From positions 37,546,494 through 37,610,493 of the forward strand of contig NC_053045.1 of the NCBI RefSeq assembly GCF_003473485.1: a DNA stretch of 64,000 nucleotides, read 5' to 3'. Made by a program: the position numbers and the translations under genes. Of this stretch, positions 46,511 through 58,689 are shown one piece after another. The notes below the pieces were generated by a model, which searched no databases, was not told where the DNA came from, and worked only from the letters and a program-made list of their open reading frames with translations. Source of the DNA: Medicago truncatula (taxonomy: Eukaryota; Streptophyta; Magnoliopsida; Fabales; Fabaceae). Each line of letters begins with the position of its first letter. Position 1 is the first letter of the stretch.

Positions 46511-47465
46511 AGTAAATAGGCAATTACCTTTCGAAATTGTAAGTTTCGTCAATTACCCCCTGATATTAACAAAATTTCAATTACTCCCTTGAAATTGCAC
46601 AACGTTAATCAATTTACCCCCTCATTCAAATTCATTTGTTAATCAACATGACGTTTTGCAAATACCCCATAAAGTTTTGCACTTATGTGCAAAATGCCCA
46701 CTGAACTTGAATTTTTTTTTTTTTCTTTCTTATCCTTAACTCAAAAGATATTAAAGGCAATCAATTTTGAGGAGTAATTGCTTATTTACTCAAATAAATA
46801 TTGATGACCAAACCATTTACTTTACAGGACCCACTCTATCCATGATTGATGTCCTTAATAGCATTACTGTATCCACTTTGTACATTGAATTTATCCCAAA
46901 TCATATCTCCCCCATATTTAGGAGAAATCTTAGTAGCTGGAACAACTTGAGAGATCAAAACATCAGAAGGAATAAAACCACCACTTGGAGCAGAAGCAGC
47001 ATTTGCAGGAACACATAAAAACATTTGTTTAGCTTGACTTGAAGTGCATTGATTCCAAGCACTAACAAGATTGTTAGTGTTTCCATTTGAGTATCGACAT
47101 TGAGGATTATTATAAAACTGAACCCAAACATAATCAAATAAATCAGTATTAATAGCTGAATTCAAATAAGCATTTGGGTAAGGGCATTGTGGTGCTGCAG
47201 ACAAATAGACTTTTGAAGGATGCTGCCATCTTTCGAGTCAAGTATAAGAAAAAATATATAAATTTTCAAGTTTAAGGGGTATTTTGCACATAAGTGCAAA
47301 ATTTCATGGGGTATTTGAAAAACGTCATGTTGATTAACGGAATAATTTGACGAAGGGGTAAATTGATTAACGTTGTGCAATTTTAAGTGGGTAATTGAAG
47401 TTTTGTTAATATCAGGTGGTAATTGACGAAACTTACAATTTCGGAGGGATAGTTGCCTATTTACT
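46511..47465. mobile_element. TIR element (Pack-MULE-like) carrying a chitinase fragment
   Basis: Inverted arms 46511 to about 46735 and about 47240 to 47465 are homologous over about 220 bp. Left begins AGTAAATAGGCAATTACC, and the inverse of the right begins AGTAAATAGGCAACTATCC. Shared inner anchors are TGTAAGTTTCGTCAATTACC and GCACTTATGTGCAAAATRCC. Long TIRs with a gene fragment between them are typical of Pack-MULEs. I found no clear 9-bp target duplication. Confidence 0.75.
46836..47222 (-). pseudogene. class III chitinase (GH18, hevamine-type), C-terminal fragment
   Basis: The minus strand encodes KVYLSAAPQCPYPNAYLN, LFDYVWVQFYNNPQC, NLVSAWNQCTSSQAKQMFL, APSGGFIPSDVL and SPKYGGDMIWDKF, i.e. 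about the last 130 residues of a class III chitinase, without frameshift up to a stop. The DGxDxDxE catalytic motif lies N-terminal to this part and is absent, so no chitinase activity is possible. It is captured between inverted arms. Confidence 0.85.
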
Positions 47466-48222
47466 CACCAACATTTAACCGTTTATAAAAACTTAATATC
47501 GCGTTAGATATGCAAGTACATCCAATTTTTGCACAAATTTAAAATATACGATTACAAGTTTGGAGTGCCAAATGAGGTGCATGTAACAATGATAACGACT
47601 TTATATACATTTTATCTTATAATTCCTAAACTTCTAAAGTAAGTCGATTGGTGGTCACGCTCCAATAAAAAAAGATAATTGTGTCGTAACTCTCGATAAA
47701 TATTGCGACAGGAGTTGCAATCTCGATAAAAAAAATTTAGCAGCCTATAGGCCAATCACCATTTAGAAGATCGTTCCTCTTAGACCCAACTCCTCTCTAA
47801 AGTAAACAATTCATTTTAGAGTGTAAAGTGGATAATATCAATAATTAATTTTAAAACTAAAGGTAGATAATGCAAAGATCCAATTCATGAGTTTGAACCC
47901 GTCTGATACAAATTAAAATAAAAGTGATTTTGATCTTGAATAATTTAGATTTTTTTTTTTTTGAGATTTTATAAAATAATCAATATTTATTTTTGCGTTT
48001 GTTTTCCATTATAAAAAAATCACTTATTTTTTTAAAATAATTTAGTTTGTTTAGATACAACTATATAAAAAAGATTTGTTATTACAAAATTAGTTTAATC
48101 TTTTGAAACCTATTTTCTCTTTCCTCTTAAAAAAAATCTATTTTTTGAGAAGTTATTGTTAAAAAAAATTTAGTTTTTAGATTCTAATTTTTTTAAAAAA
48201 CCGTAACAAACATATACAATAT
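47466..48222. other. intergenic, AT-rich
   Basis: No gene, RNA or clear repeat is seen. Confidence 0.5.
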
Positions 48223-48314
48223 ACGTGATAGTGTCCGTGAAAGGAACAAATTTGTATATTTAGTTGAGCAAAGTCTAAAGTGAGAAGACAAGGATTATTA
48301 TTCCTTTGTTATAG

Positions 48315-48409
48315 TTTTTTTAAGGTAATTTTTTTTTTAAAATAATCACTTTTAAATATGGTAAAAGTGATTATTAAAAAAAAAAAAAAAGATTTTTACC
48401 TTAAAAAAA
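48315..48409. repeat. foldback insertion in the left arm
   Basis: TTAAGGTAATTTTT...AATAATCACTTTTA pairs with TAAAAGTGATTATT...TTTTTACCTTAA. The right arm lacks this stretch, so a palindromic unit of about 90 bp was inserted into the left arm after the arms formed. Confidence 0.65.
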
Positions 48410-48632
48410 CTAGGCTTAAATGTGTGTTTAGTCCTTGCACTTTCACCCAATTTTAACTTTGGTCCCTGCGCTTTTTTTTGTTTGGCATTAGTCCCTGCAC
48501 TTTGTAAAACTTTTGGTTTTAATCCTTCTAATAAGTATCTTTTAAAAAAAAAAACCAAAACTAACGGTGTCCCACATGGACCAATCATGGCACGCCATGT
48601 GGCATGCTAAAGGGTTAATTGATTTTTAATTA

Positions 48633-49003
48633 GTTCTTTGAAGGGTTTAAGTCTTTCTAGTTGCTATGAATTTAAACATCTTCTCGAGTTTGATGAAAAT
48701 ATGGAAAATCTATCAAAACTTTCTTTAGAGGAGACTGCTATAAAAAAACTTCCATCTTCACTTGGATTTCTTGTATCCCTTCTTAACCAGATATAGAAAA
48801 TTACAAGAACCTTGTTTATCTTCCAGATACAATAAGTGAATTGAATCCCTCAAAAAAAAAAAAAAAGTGAATTGAGGTCCCTCTTAATTCTGAATGTTTC
48901 TGGCTGCTCAATGCTCCATAATTTTTCAGAAGGTTTAAACGAAATGAAGTCTTTGGAGGAACTTATTGCAAATGACACTGCTATTGAAGAACCGTGTTTT
49001 CTT
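48633..49003 (+). pseudogene. TIR-NBS-LRR leucine-rich-repeat fragment
   Basis: The plus strand reads GLSLSSCYEFKHLLEFDENM, LSLEETAIKKLPSSLGFL and, after a frameshift and a run of A, SLLILNVSGCSMLHNFSEG and EMKSLEELIANDTAIEE. These are adjacent LRRs of legume TNL proteins. It begins and ends abruptly inside the inverted arms, as expected of captured cargo. Confidence 0.8.
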
Positions 49004-49714
49004 CTTTTTTTTTTTTTTTCTCATGTTCTTTTTGTTTTTTATTTTAAATATCTAATAAAATAATAAAAAACTCATTAATTTTTTTTTTTAATTCAATTAT
49101 AAAATTTTGTCGTTTTGTGTGCCACGTGGCATACCGTTAGTTTTTTTTTTTAAATAGATGCTTATCAGAAGGACTAAAACCAAAATTTTTACAAAGTGCA
49201 GAGATCAATACCAAACAAAAAATAGCGCAGGGATCAAAATCAAAATTGGATGAAAGTGCACGAATTAAACACTTAAGCCAAAAAAAACTATAACAAAGGG
49301 AATAACCCTTGTTTTCTCACTTTAGACTTTGTTCAAATATACAAATCCGTTCCTCTCAGAGACACTATCACGTCGCGCATCGTTTTCCCGCTTTCCCTGC
49401 TTCTCGTCTCTCTTCATCTCCTTCGTAAGTTCTCTTTGATTTTTATTTTCGTTTTCATCTACCTTGCACTCTGATTTCGTATGCTATTTGCTCTCTGTAT
49501 TTTTTTTGTTAGAAGATTACTTAGTTATATAATATATGTAACTCGTTTATTCGTGTCATATATACTCTTTTTGCATATATTACTTACGACTCAGTTCCTA
49601 AACAAAACGATCATCTCTGCATTCCTTTTCTTTTTGCACACTATTGTTTTTTTATAGAATAATCTCTTTGATTGTTGTATTTGTTGCTGATTCGAAAGTG
49701 TTTTAGCAAAGAAC

Positions 49715-52700
49715 ATGGCATCGACAAGGGAAAGGGAAACTGGCGATAGGGTAGACGAGGAAGGGCTTAATTTTGAATCGAAAAGGCAAAGAAGTAGTCG
49801 CGAGGTGGAGGTTCGGAAGGAGTGTCCTTATCTTGATACTGTTAATAGACAGGTATTTTATTCAGTTGGTCCATTGTAGATAAATGCTTTACTAGATTGC
49901 ATATGTATTTGATTTTTGTATCGTTTTGTGTGCAGGTTTTGGATTTTGACTTCGAGAGGTCATGTTCCGTCTCTTTGTCAAAATTTAATGTGTATGCGTG
50001 TTTGGTTTGTGGTAAGTATTACCAAGGGAGAGGGAAAAGGTCTCATGCCTATACGCATAGCTTGGAAGCTGGACACCATGTTTATATCAATCTCCTAACT
50101 GAAAAAGTCTACTGTCTTCCCGATGGTTATGAAGTTAATGATCCTTCGTTAGATGACATTTGGCATGTCCTGAACCCAAGGTTCGTCTAATTTGTTCATC
50201 TGCCTTTGTTTGTTTGCTGCACAAAATTTTTCAAAAATAGAATCCAATTTTAGGTTCTGAAAAAATGTTTTTTCATGAGGAATAATCATTTTATGCTTGT
50301 TTCTTAGGTCATTGTATTGTTACTTTTTCTATTAATTATATACTGATTCGACAATAGCGGTTGTTTTTATAGATTTTGGTCATTGCGTCAAATGTGTCAT
50401 AATTTTTTGCTCAATGAATTCAGTTACCCACTTACTTTATCATGCATTTGATCACTTTCAGTCACCCAAAAAGATCAATTTTTCTCCTTGGTTCATAATA
50501 AAATTGAAACCTTTAAAGATCTACCATTTATTAAGAAATTTTTGGATTATCATTTACGTTTCTTGCTCATTTTACCTTGTCAATATGTCAACTAATTCTA
50601 AAGATTAACTACTAGGATATATCTATGTGCAGGTTTACTGCAAAAGATTTTGAACAACTTGACAAAAATAAGCAGTGGTCTCGGGCAATTGATGGTTCTA
50701 GTTACCTTCCGGGAATGGTATATTTCTTCTTCCGGAAATTTTGCTTATTTTTTATTGGTATTTTCAAGTTTGGTGCTTTATGACTTATCTATATCCATCA
50801 TATCAAAAAATTTCAGGTTGGACTTAATAATATCAAGGAGACTGATTTTGTGAATGTAACAATTCAATCCTTAATGAGAGTTACCCTGTTGAGGAATTTT
50901 TTTCTTATCCCTGAAAACTATCAACACTGCAAATCTCAACTTGTTCACGGATTTGGTGAACTCACTAGGAAGATCTGGCATGCACAAAATTTTAAAGGAC
51001 AGGTTTGTTTCTGATGCTGCCATTGGTTTGTGTGTGTGTGTGTGTGTATTAAAACTTTGTATGCTATCGTTAATATGCATATCAACAGGTCAGCCCCCAT
51101 GAGTTTCTTCAAGCAGTGATGGAAGCTAGTAAAAACCAGTTTCGGATAGGTGCGCAGTCTGACCCAGCTAAGTTCATGTTATGGCTTCTTGATACACTGC
51201 ATGCTGATCTTAAACAATCGGAAAAGAATACGAGCATCATTTATGAGTGTTTTCAGGTTAATTTTTTTCACTAATTTATGTTTTCTTTTTTATCGATATA
51301 TTCTAGCTGGTTGCAACTAGTCGCTTTCAGTTATGTTTTTTGTATTAAATTTACAATGCTTGCAGGGTGAACTTGAGGTTGTTAAAGTGATTCCTAACAA
51401 AAGGATCATTGATGAGAAAGAAAATATGGAGGACCAATCAGACAGGGGAGCTGAGCAATATGCATCCGCCAAAGAAACATTTCTAATGTTAGGACTGGAT
51501 TTGCCGCCACCTCAGGATGTGATGGAGAAAAATATAATACCCCAGGTACTTCTTCACTCAATATTATTTTGCTTGTTACATATAGACATGACAAGGAGTC
51601 TCAAATCCTTGGATACATGAAAATCTATTCACATTTATTGTTCTTTATATATGTTAAATTTAATCTCATCTCAATAAACAATTGTAATTCGATATTACTT
51701 TATTTTATTATGGTGTCAATTGCGAATAGTTGAAAATAGCAGTTTGTTTGAATCGTGACATAACACCGCTATTTGACAACACTTCTTACAAAATAGCTAG
51801 CATGTTGTGGAACAATATTGATTTGTTCAAATTCCGCTACACTATTGCGCAGCTATTTGACAATACTGTTTTCGTTTATTTTTCCATCTTCTAACCCGTA
51901 TCAAGGGCGTGGAAGCAATACCCTGCCCCACCCCGTTTTTAAATGTTGTAGCCAATGTATTTTGGGTTGGGGTGACCCTAGATTGAAGCTTGATTCTTGT
52001 TATTTTGTCTATCATATCCTATGGATATATCATACATGTATAAATTGTAAAATTTTGGATATGAACAAAAAAAAGAAGTTGTAAATCTAATATATATAGG
52101 GAGCATATCTTGTGAGAAAGGGGTGTCTTATGTGAGAGTGAGAGGGTTTAATATCAACCCTTAGGTTAAAATGAATGGCTCAGATTAAAATTGAGAATGA
52201 GAAACAGCAGTCCACATGACTCACTCTATTTGGGATTTAATCTAAGGCATTCATTTTAATATAGACTTGAGCATAGTCATGACTTACTTGGTTTGTTTTG
52301 TTGCATCCATTTAAATTTTTGCAAATACCATGTCAATGTCAATGATTACTTTACTTATAAGCATTAAGCAGTGCTATGTCAGCACTGGAAGTTTATAAAT
52401 TCAAATTGCATTCCATAATATTTTTCCATGGCCATTTGGCATTTTAGTGCAGCCTAAGTAGATATGTTGTTTGAACCCTCTGCCTCGAAAATGCTATGTG
52501 GTAAATGCCTCAAAGAAAAAATGGTAGAATTCCTACTGAAGCAAGGACATTAAGTTCATTTTACAATTCTATGATGAAGTTTCTCCTATTTTTTGTTTTT
52601 CAGTTTTCGGTTCATTTTAGTTTTGCATATTGAGGTTTTATGTATCTCTCTCTTGCTTGCTGATAAGGTTTGGCTTCTAGGTTCCACTCCTTAACATACT

Positions 52701-53306
52701 AAAGTTTGACGGTGAGACTATCACTGAGGTGGTCCGTCCTCATATAGCCAGGATGCAGTATCGTGTTACCAGATTGCCTAAGTATATGATTCTTCACATG
52801 CGGCGATTTACTAAGAATAATTTTTTTGTGGAAAAGAATCCTACTTTAGGTGCGAACTTATGTTGAAACAAACCTTTTTTTGTTCAATTTTAAATCAGCC
52901 TACTTATTTCTAAGTTAACCCTAATTCTATGATTTTTTGTTTGTTTTAAGTCAACTTTCCTGTGAAGAACCTGGAATTGAAGGATTACATTCCCTTGCCA
53001 ACACCAAAAGTAAATGAGAAATTGCACACTAAATATGATTTGATTGCAAATATTGTTCATGATGGCAAACCTGGTGAAGGATCTTATAGGGCGTTTGTGC
53101 AACGAAAATCAGATGAACTATGGTAAATTATATATTTTTTAAATAGTATAAAAATATATAAATTTGAATGGGTGTTTTAACAATTTTAAGTTCTAACTCC
53201 TTGATTTTTTAGGTATGAGATGCAGGATTTGCACGTGTCAGAAACACTCCCTCATTTGGTTGCGCTTTCAGAAACTTACATGCAAATATATGAGCAACAG
53301 CAGTGA
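49715..53306 (+). CDS. USP39: U4/U6.U5 tri-snRNP-associated protein USP39/SAD1
   Basis: A splicing factor needed for tri-snRNP function in the nucleus. Exons 49715-49852, 49936-50180, 50633-50717, 50817-51002, 51089-51256, 51366-51545, 52681-52849, 52951-53122 and 53213-53306 give 478 residues. The ubiquitin-type zinc finger has C56, C68 and C71 (CLVCGKYYQGRG) and HAYTHSLEAGHH. The USP-like domain starts GLNNIKETDFVNVTIQSL (158-175): the position of the catalytic Cys box has no Cys, as in all SAD1/USP39 proteins, so it is a pseudo-deubiquitinase. The end WYEMQDLHVSETLPHLVALS is diagnostic. A 5' UTR intron (49425-49706) precedes the start. The stop is TGA at 53304. No lesion is seen. Confidence 0.95.
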
Positions 53307-54539
53307 AAGGTCAAGTTCAAATCCTTTTCTGAGGGCACCGTCACCTGACAGCAAGTGTTCCCGGAGGACTTTGAATATGAGAAATAATTCATGCACAAAC
53401 ACAAAATTAGTTGATAGGCGGTAGTTTAGATGCTTTTGGGGAAATATAATGTGATTTTTTGCTGAGTGATTCAAATAGTCAAATGTGTTGCATAGCTTTT
53501 AGGGTCCGTTTGATGTGGAAGATAGGATAAAAAGCCGGATAAAAATACGATAGGATAGTGATAATAGGATACAAACTTATCATATCAAGTGTTTGGGATA
53601 GCATTATTTTGTCTTTTCATATGTTTGTTACACACACACACACATATTTGATAAGCAGATAAGATGTATATTATATTTAAACGATAAAATCATCTTTATG
53701 AAAGAAATACATTTTTTTAGGAAAAAAATGTTTTCACTTAGTCACTCCATCACAAAATCACTTTTTCATCCGCAGAAAGCTAACCTAACTCACAAACCTG
53801 CAAGCTCCATTACTCCCAAACCTGTAGAAATTTTGCAAGCTTCTCAACATGCTCTAGTGTGAAATCAGCCAAAAAATCAATAACTTCCCTCCCTCCAAAC
53901 ATAAAAACACAGACAGAATGAAACAAAGCCACTACAATTGCAACAAACCCTAAAGAAACGCTGAAACTACTGTCTCACAATAACTAAGCATCCCATGATA
54001 ACATCATACACAAGAGTTTCAATTACTTCCTCCCCTAATTATTTATCAAACTTGTAATACAAGCATACAATGATACTATTATTTCCAAAGCTTGAAAATT
54101 TATCATCTGTCATCAAAACAAAATAAATCAAAAATAAGAACAACTTTCTATTTCATCCATAAAAGGGAATCAATTTCATCAAAACCACAATATATAGAAT
54201 TCATTGAAACAAGGATGAAATATCAGTAAAGCAAAGAGGAAAAGACGAAGAAAAATATATATGATTGGAGACGAGGTTGGAGGCAAAGATAGTTGGAGAG
54301 AGCACGATTGCAACGAATGAAATGGAAGGTTGAAACCAAAGAACTGATAAAGATGAATGTTGAAGGAGAGATTAAAATGTGACGTTTGAAGAGTGAGAGG
54401 TTGAAGGTGAGTTGCTGAAAGAGACCTTGGAACGTGATTTGCAGAAGAGAGAGGGGTTGGAATTTCCTTTCATGTTTAGATTTGTGGCTGGTGCCCTTTA
54501 AAATGCAACCATCACATCACATGTCCTGAAATTTCCTTA
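53307..54539. other. USP39 3' flank and intergenic region
   Basis: The first 150-200 bases are the probable 3' UTR. At 53505 GGTCCGTTTGATGTGGAAG starts a region of TATCCTAT-rich sequence that looks like one end of a transposon (a related start is near 63618), but no partner end was found. Confidence 0.4.
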
Positions 54540-55304
54540 GCAGTCAATAAGGTTTGCCAGTTCATGGCCAATCGCTTGGATTCTCATCGGATGGCAGTCA
54601 AACGCATCATACACTATCTGAAAGGCACTATGCATCTTGGCCTTTGTGCCACTCTTGCCCTAGTTAACAGACAACCATCTCTCAGACCCTTTGTGATGTT
54701 GACTGGGCAATTGACCCTGATGACAGGTGCTCAACCAATGGTGCTGCAACTTATTTTGGGCCCAATTTGATTTTTTGGTGGCATGCAAGCAACCAGTTAT
54801 TTCCAGGTCAAGTAATACTGAATATCACAGCTTAGCTTATGTCGGTGTTGAATTGCTTTGGGTGCATACAGTGTTCACTTCACCTCCTCCTTCAATCTTT
54901 TGTGACAATCAATCAGCGGTTCTCTAACACATAATCCCATTCTCCATGCAAGGACTAAGCACATGGAGATTGACGTCTTCTTGTTCAAGAAAAGGTCCTA
55001 CAAAAGCACCTAACTGTTCAACATATACTTGTTGATGATCAGTGGGCAGGCAAACAAACCAAAGCCTGTTTCCAATTCTAAGTTTACTCTTAAGGCCCAA
55101 GCTCAATGCACTACTAAAAAAACAAAAATTAGTGAGGGAAAACGTGAAATCCCTCTCTAATTCCGTCACTAAATTTTGCGACTATGGAATTTGTGAGGAA
55201 TTTCATTTTTTCCGTCATTAATTTCCCTCGCTAATTTTGCTTTTTATATTAGTGATGAAACTGCTCCGACTTTGTCGAGGCAGCTACCAGGATCTTGGGG
55301 GGGG
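54540..55304 (+). pseudogene. Ty1/copia RNase H fragment and polypurine tract
   Basis: The translation in shifting frames reads CQFMANRLDSH, AVKRIIHYLKGTMHLGL, KQPVISRSSNTEYHSLA, PPPSIFCDNQSAVL and DDQWA. These are landmarks of the copia polyprotein C terminus, with several frameshifts and stops. The G-run 55297-55304 is the polypurine tract, directly before the LTR. Only this 3' end of the element remains. Confidence 0.85.
55109..55254. mobile_element. 146-bp CACTA-type MITE, 3-bp target duplication
   Basis: Starts CACTACTAAAAAAACAAAAA, ends TTTTTATATTAGTG, and is flanked by ATG on both sides (the 3 bp expected for CACTA). The interior has repeated AATTAGTGAGGGA / TCCCTCGCTAATT-type motifs. 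It is inserted in the copia remnant. Confidence 0.85.
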
Positions 55305-55503
55305 TGTAAAGTAAGGATATTAGGCTTGTTAGCCAAGTCACAATAGCTAAAGATAAGATATTAGAGATGGTCAGGGAGCTAGTTATCCAGCTGTCACTAG
55401 CCGATGGCACTTGATATAAGCTTTAGTGCCTCCAGCTCTTGTAACTAACTTTCATAAATGAGAAAATCCAGTTACAGTAGAATAGCTTAGGCTTCAATAC
55501 ATA
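55305..55503 (+). repeat. copia 3' LTR (right end approximate)
   Basis: TGTAAAGTAAGGATATTAGG follows the polypurine tract. It contains GCCTCCAGCTCTTGTAACTA and ends near GGCTTCAATACA. The end coordinate is a guess from the expected CA terminus. Confidence 0.6.
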
Positions 55504-58290
55504 GCAAGGATCAAATATGGAAGGTAGAAAATTGAAACAGTTTGTAGCAATCTGATATGCAAGGATTGGATTCGGAGGGTGTCAGCTGTATCAATGTGTT
55601 TCACGGAGAGGTATTTTGTGGTGACAAGAGTGCAATAGGAAGGGACCTAATGAGGTACTGATTCTAATTTATCATCCCACGGATGATAGCAAGATCGATT
55701 TGTGTTTTGATTGTCTAAGCAAGCCTGGAGTACTGGACAAATTATTTTTGATCTGATGTGTTTCAAGGTTGCTGCGAATTGTGATGTGCTGCTATGGACT
55801 ATTTAAAAATTAACATGGGGAAGTGTTGGAAAAATTGATGAGCTGATTTGGATTTTGCATATTGCTTGCTTATATAATTGGCCTAAGTTTGATTATGAAA
55901 ATTTCTAATTCCTTTGATGGAGGAGTATCATTGTATAATAGGAAACAAGTATAGGGAGTAGGCGTGTAGTGGCTGTTTAGGAGGCTTATATGATATGTGG
56001 TTTCATGATATCAGGATAATTTTTATTTGTTGCTGCATTGAATCGATCATGCTATTAGATTCTGCTGGTTTGATGGCTGGAGAAGCTTTGCTGATTATGG
56101 GTCTACTTTATGTGTGTCTTGTGTCTTAGAATGCTATGCGTTGTTTTGGTGTATTTATTAGTAGGTTGTTTCTATGTGGTGTATTAGTATGTTTAGAGTT
56201 GTATTAATGTATTAGAGCTTGTATTATTATCAACTTCTGTATTTGTAAGTTTTTAAGTCTAGTTGTATCAGTTTTTACAACCATGTCTAGAAGGTGGGTA
56301 GAGTCTTCTTACGATGATGTTGTAGGAAGACATTCATTAATAAAATTTCACTTATGTTGAAAAATATATTGAGCTAGGAGCATATAGTCTCTTATTTTTG
56401 TTCAGGTAATGAAGCATAAGATATTTAGTTGATTCTTACAAAATGTTGTACCGAACAAAGTAGACATGTATGTAGCATAAAGTATAGATCATTGTCCAAA
56501 GCAACTAAGCATTGTAAATCATTTATACAATTTCCTTTTATAAATGTATAGTGGTATTGAGTATTTTAATTGTGTGAATTACTTTGATATAAGTTTGGTT
56601 AAATAAACTCTTTTTTTTAGAGAAAGGTTGGTTGAATAATAGTAGCAGTAGTAGGAGCAACAGCGGTTATTTTACATAAAAAGAGATATCAATTCTAACA
56701 TATATATTAGGATAAAATTGTAACATATATGCAGCATTTCATAGTTTGTTTACCGCTCTTTGCGTCTTGTTAGAGATTGGTTTCAATAATATTTGCCGAT
56801 TTGAAAAAAAAAATCTAACATATATACTATGATAAAATTGTCAAATAAAAATATATAATATGGTAAAATATATTTGGAAGATAAGATCTTTTTATAGTGT
56901 ATAATTTTGTTCTATTGTAGCAAGATATTTCTATTTTGATGGGATATGACTTTTTTTCATTAAATAATATAATTAATATTATTAAATGATAAAATAGTAA
57001 TTAAAATAGTTTAAATAAAGGGTAGAATATAAAAGTAAAAAGTCAGCTCAAACCTCATGTAATCTTTCTCTCTCTGTAATACATGTACGATAGAATCTCA
57101 TATAAAATACTACTAAACAAAAAGAATCTCCTAAAAAAAGAAGATATACAACAAAAAAAATGCTTATAATTTGTATCTCATTATTTTTTTAACAAGTGTG
57201 TATCTCATATTTATCAATTTACGTAACAGCTCAACATTAAATATATGTTATTTCAAATAAAAAACCATTAAATGGATGTGTAAAATAACAGAATATATTA
57301 ATTAAATTCAATTATCATCGTAAAAGAAAAAAAATATTATGAATGTTATTGTAGTTGGCTCTGTTTGGTAAAAATAGTGGATGGCTGATAAGTTAGCTGA
57401 TAGCTTATAGATGATGGCTTATAGCTGATGACTAGTAGCTGACAAGCTACTTGAAGTGTTTGGTAAAATTAGCGGTTCAATTAGCTGATAGATGTAAAAT
57501 TACATAAAAGGACATTTTTAATTCATAATAAAGTTTATATCAATTAATGTTTAAAACATTTAAAAATTAAAAATTGTTAATTTAATATTATTATTAAATT
57601 AATTTTTAATTCTTTGTATTTAAAACATACGGGGCTGTTTTGTATTTAAATTAGTTAGGGGTCCATAACCGCAACTTTTGGAAAGATAGGGGTCCAAAAA
57701 TGCAACTAAGCCTATTTTTTAATCATAGTATCTAATAGGTACTCAACCACTCCAATGAAGATCCTCTATCAAAATGTCTAAATAGGTCCCACCAATAACT
57801 ATTAATTTATTAATGAAAAGAAACAAAAGCAACTCAAATAATAATTATTTTATTGAAAAGTGGTGTGGGGTCCACTTAAAATTGGGGTCTTAAGTAAGAC
57901 CCTGAGTCTTAAGAGACCCTCAATTTCTTTTTCCACATTGGAGGTACCTATTAGGTATCAGGTCTTAAATGGTCAAGACCCTACCATGTGGATGCTCTTT
58001 GTTGCTATAAACGGACAATACTCATTCCTCATACTATGGTAGAATCTAACAAATTGCGTACCTTGGACGAACCAATAAAGTGATGTCCTTTTAATTATTT
58101 GAATGTTCTTCTTCTTACATTTTTTGTTGCAAAATTATTAAAGAAACTTTCATAATCATGGTTCTTTAAAAAATTATCTTCCATGGAATTAATTAAAGTG
58201 AGTAAAAAAAAATGCATGTATATATATTAGTAACTATAAAGTAAATACTAGTTTTGTTTCCCCTAAAAATATGGGGCATTGGGCAGTCCC
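55504..58290. other. intergenic, decayed repeats
   Basis: No gene is visible. About 55500-56360 has gene-like base composition without a usable frame. About 57370-57480 consists of repeated GCTGATAGCTTATAG-type motifs, and GTGTTTGGTAAAATTAGC resembles the end of a hAT-like MITE. About 57640-58030 contains 'AGGGGTCCA' direct repeats and a TAGGTACTCAACCA / GGTACCTATTAGG pair typical of another TIR element. Confidence 0.35.
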
Positions 58291-58689
58291 TGTAACATTC
58301 CAGACGACTTAAAGCATTGCCGACTGATCCTACAAATCAACACGAGTTTTTTCAGCGTATTTTATCCTCACTCGTACACTTACTGGGAAACAAACTTTCT
58401 GGAGTTTCCCGGTAAGTCACCCATCCAAAGACTACTCCAAGTCAAACACGCTTAACTGTGGAGTTCTTATGGAATGGGCTACCAAACAAAGACACATCTT
58501 GTTGATATAGGTAGTACCAAACAATTCTTATAAGTCTTCCTTCAACCATGTAGTCTCATACCTACACGGCCTCAGGATCCCTCTCATTTCGATGTGATTC
58601 GGTTCCTCTAGAAGCTGTCAGAAGCCACTCATTGGCGTGCCTTGTGCACCGGCGACCACTCCCCGTCCTCGTCCGCCTTGGATGTTACA
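58291..58689 (-). mobile_element. Cassandra-type TRIM LTR with 5S rRNA domain
   Basis: On the minus strand it begins TGTAACATCCAAGGCGGACG and ends GTCTGGAATGTTACA, with TGTAACAT/ATGTTACA inverted termini. The polypurine-like GGGCAGAGTGGGGGA lies directly upstream (58690-58705 on the plus strand), so this is a 3' LTR. No second LTR was found on either side, so the element is incomplete. Cassandra elements are non-coding LTR retrotransposons defined by 5S RNA in the LTR. Confidence 0.8.
58404..58487 (-). repeat. 5S rRNA-derived promoter domain
   Basis: The minus strand reads AGAACTCCACAGTTAAGCGT, TTGACTTGGAGTAGT and GGATGGGTGACTTACCGGGA. These align to the A box, intermediate element and C box of plant 5S rRNA. 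It is a decayed half of 5S inside the LTR, not a functional rRNA gene. Confidence 0.85.

Larger units (their letters stand above)
48223..49373. mobile_element. inverted-repeat element carrying a TNL LRR fragment, abutting USP39
   Basis: The left arm (48223-48603) and right arm (about 49121-49373) are inverted copies. The outer ends read ACGTGATAGTGTC on the left and GACACTATCACGT on the right. Inner anchors include TTGTATATTT, AAAGTCTAAAGTGAGAA, CCCTGCRCT and CTAACGGT. An LRR gene fragment lies between the arms, so it resembles a Pack-MULE. The right arm ends about 340 bases before the USP39 start codon and only tens of bases before its leader exon. Confidence 0.75.

Noticed and set aside
58404..58487. 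A functional 5S rRNA gene
   Set aside because: Only the internal control half is present, with many substitutions, inside an LTR-like unit.
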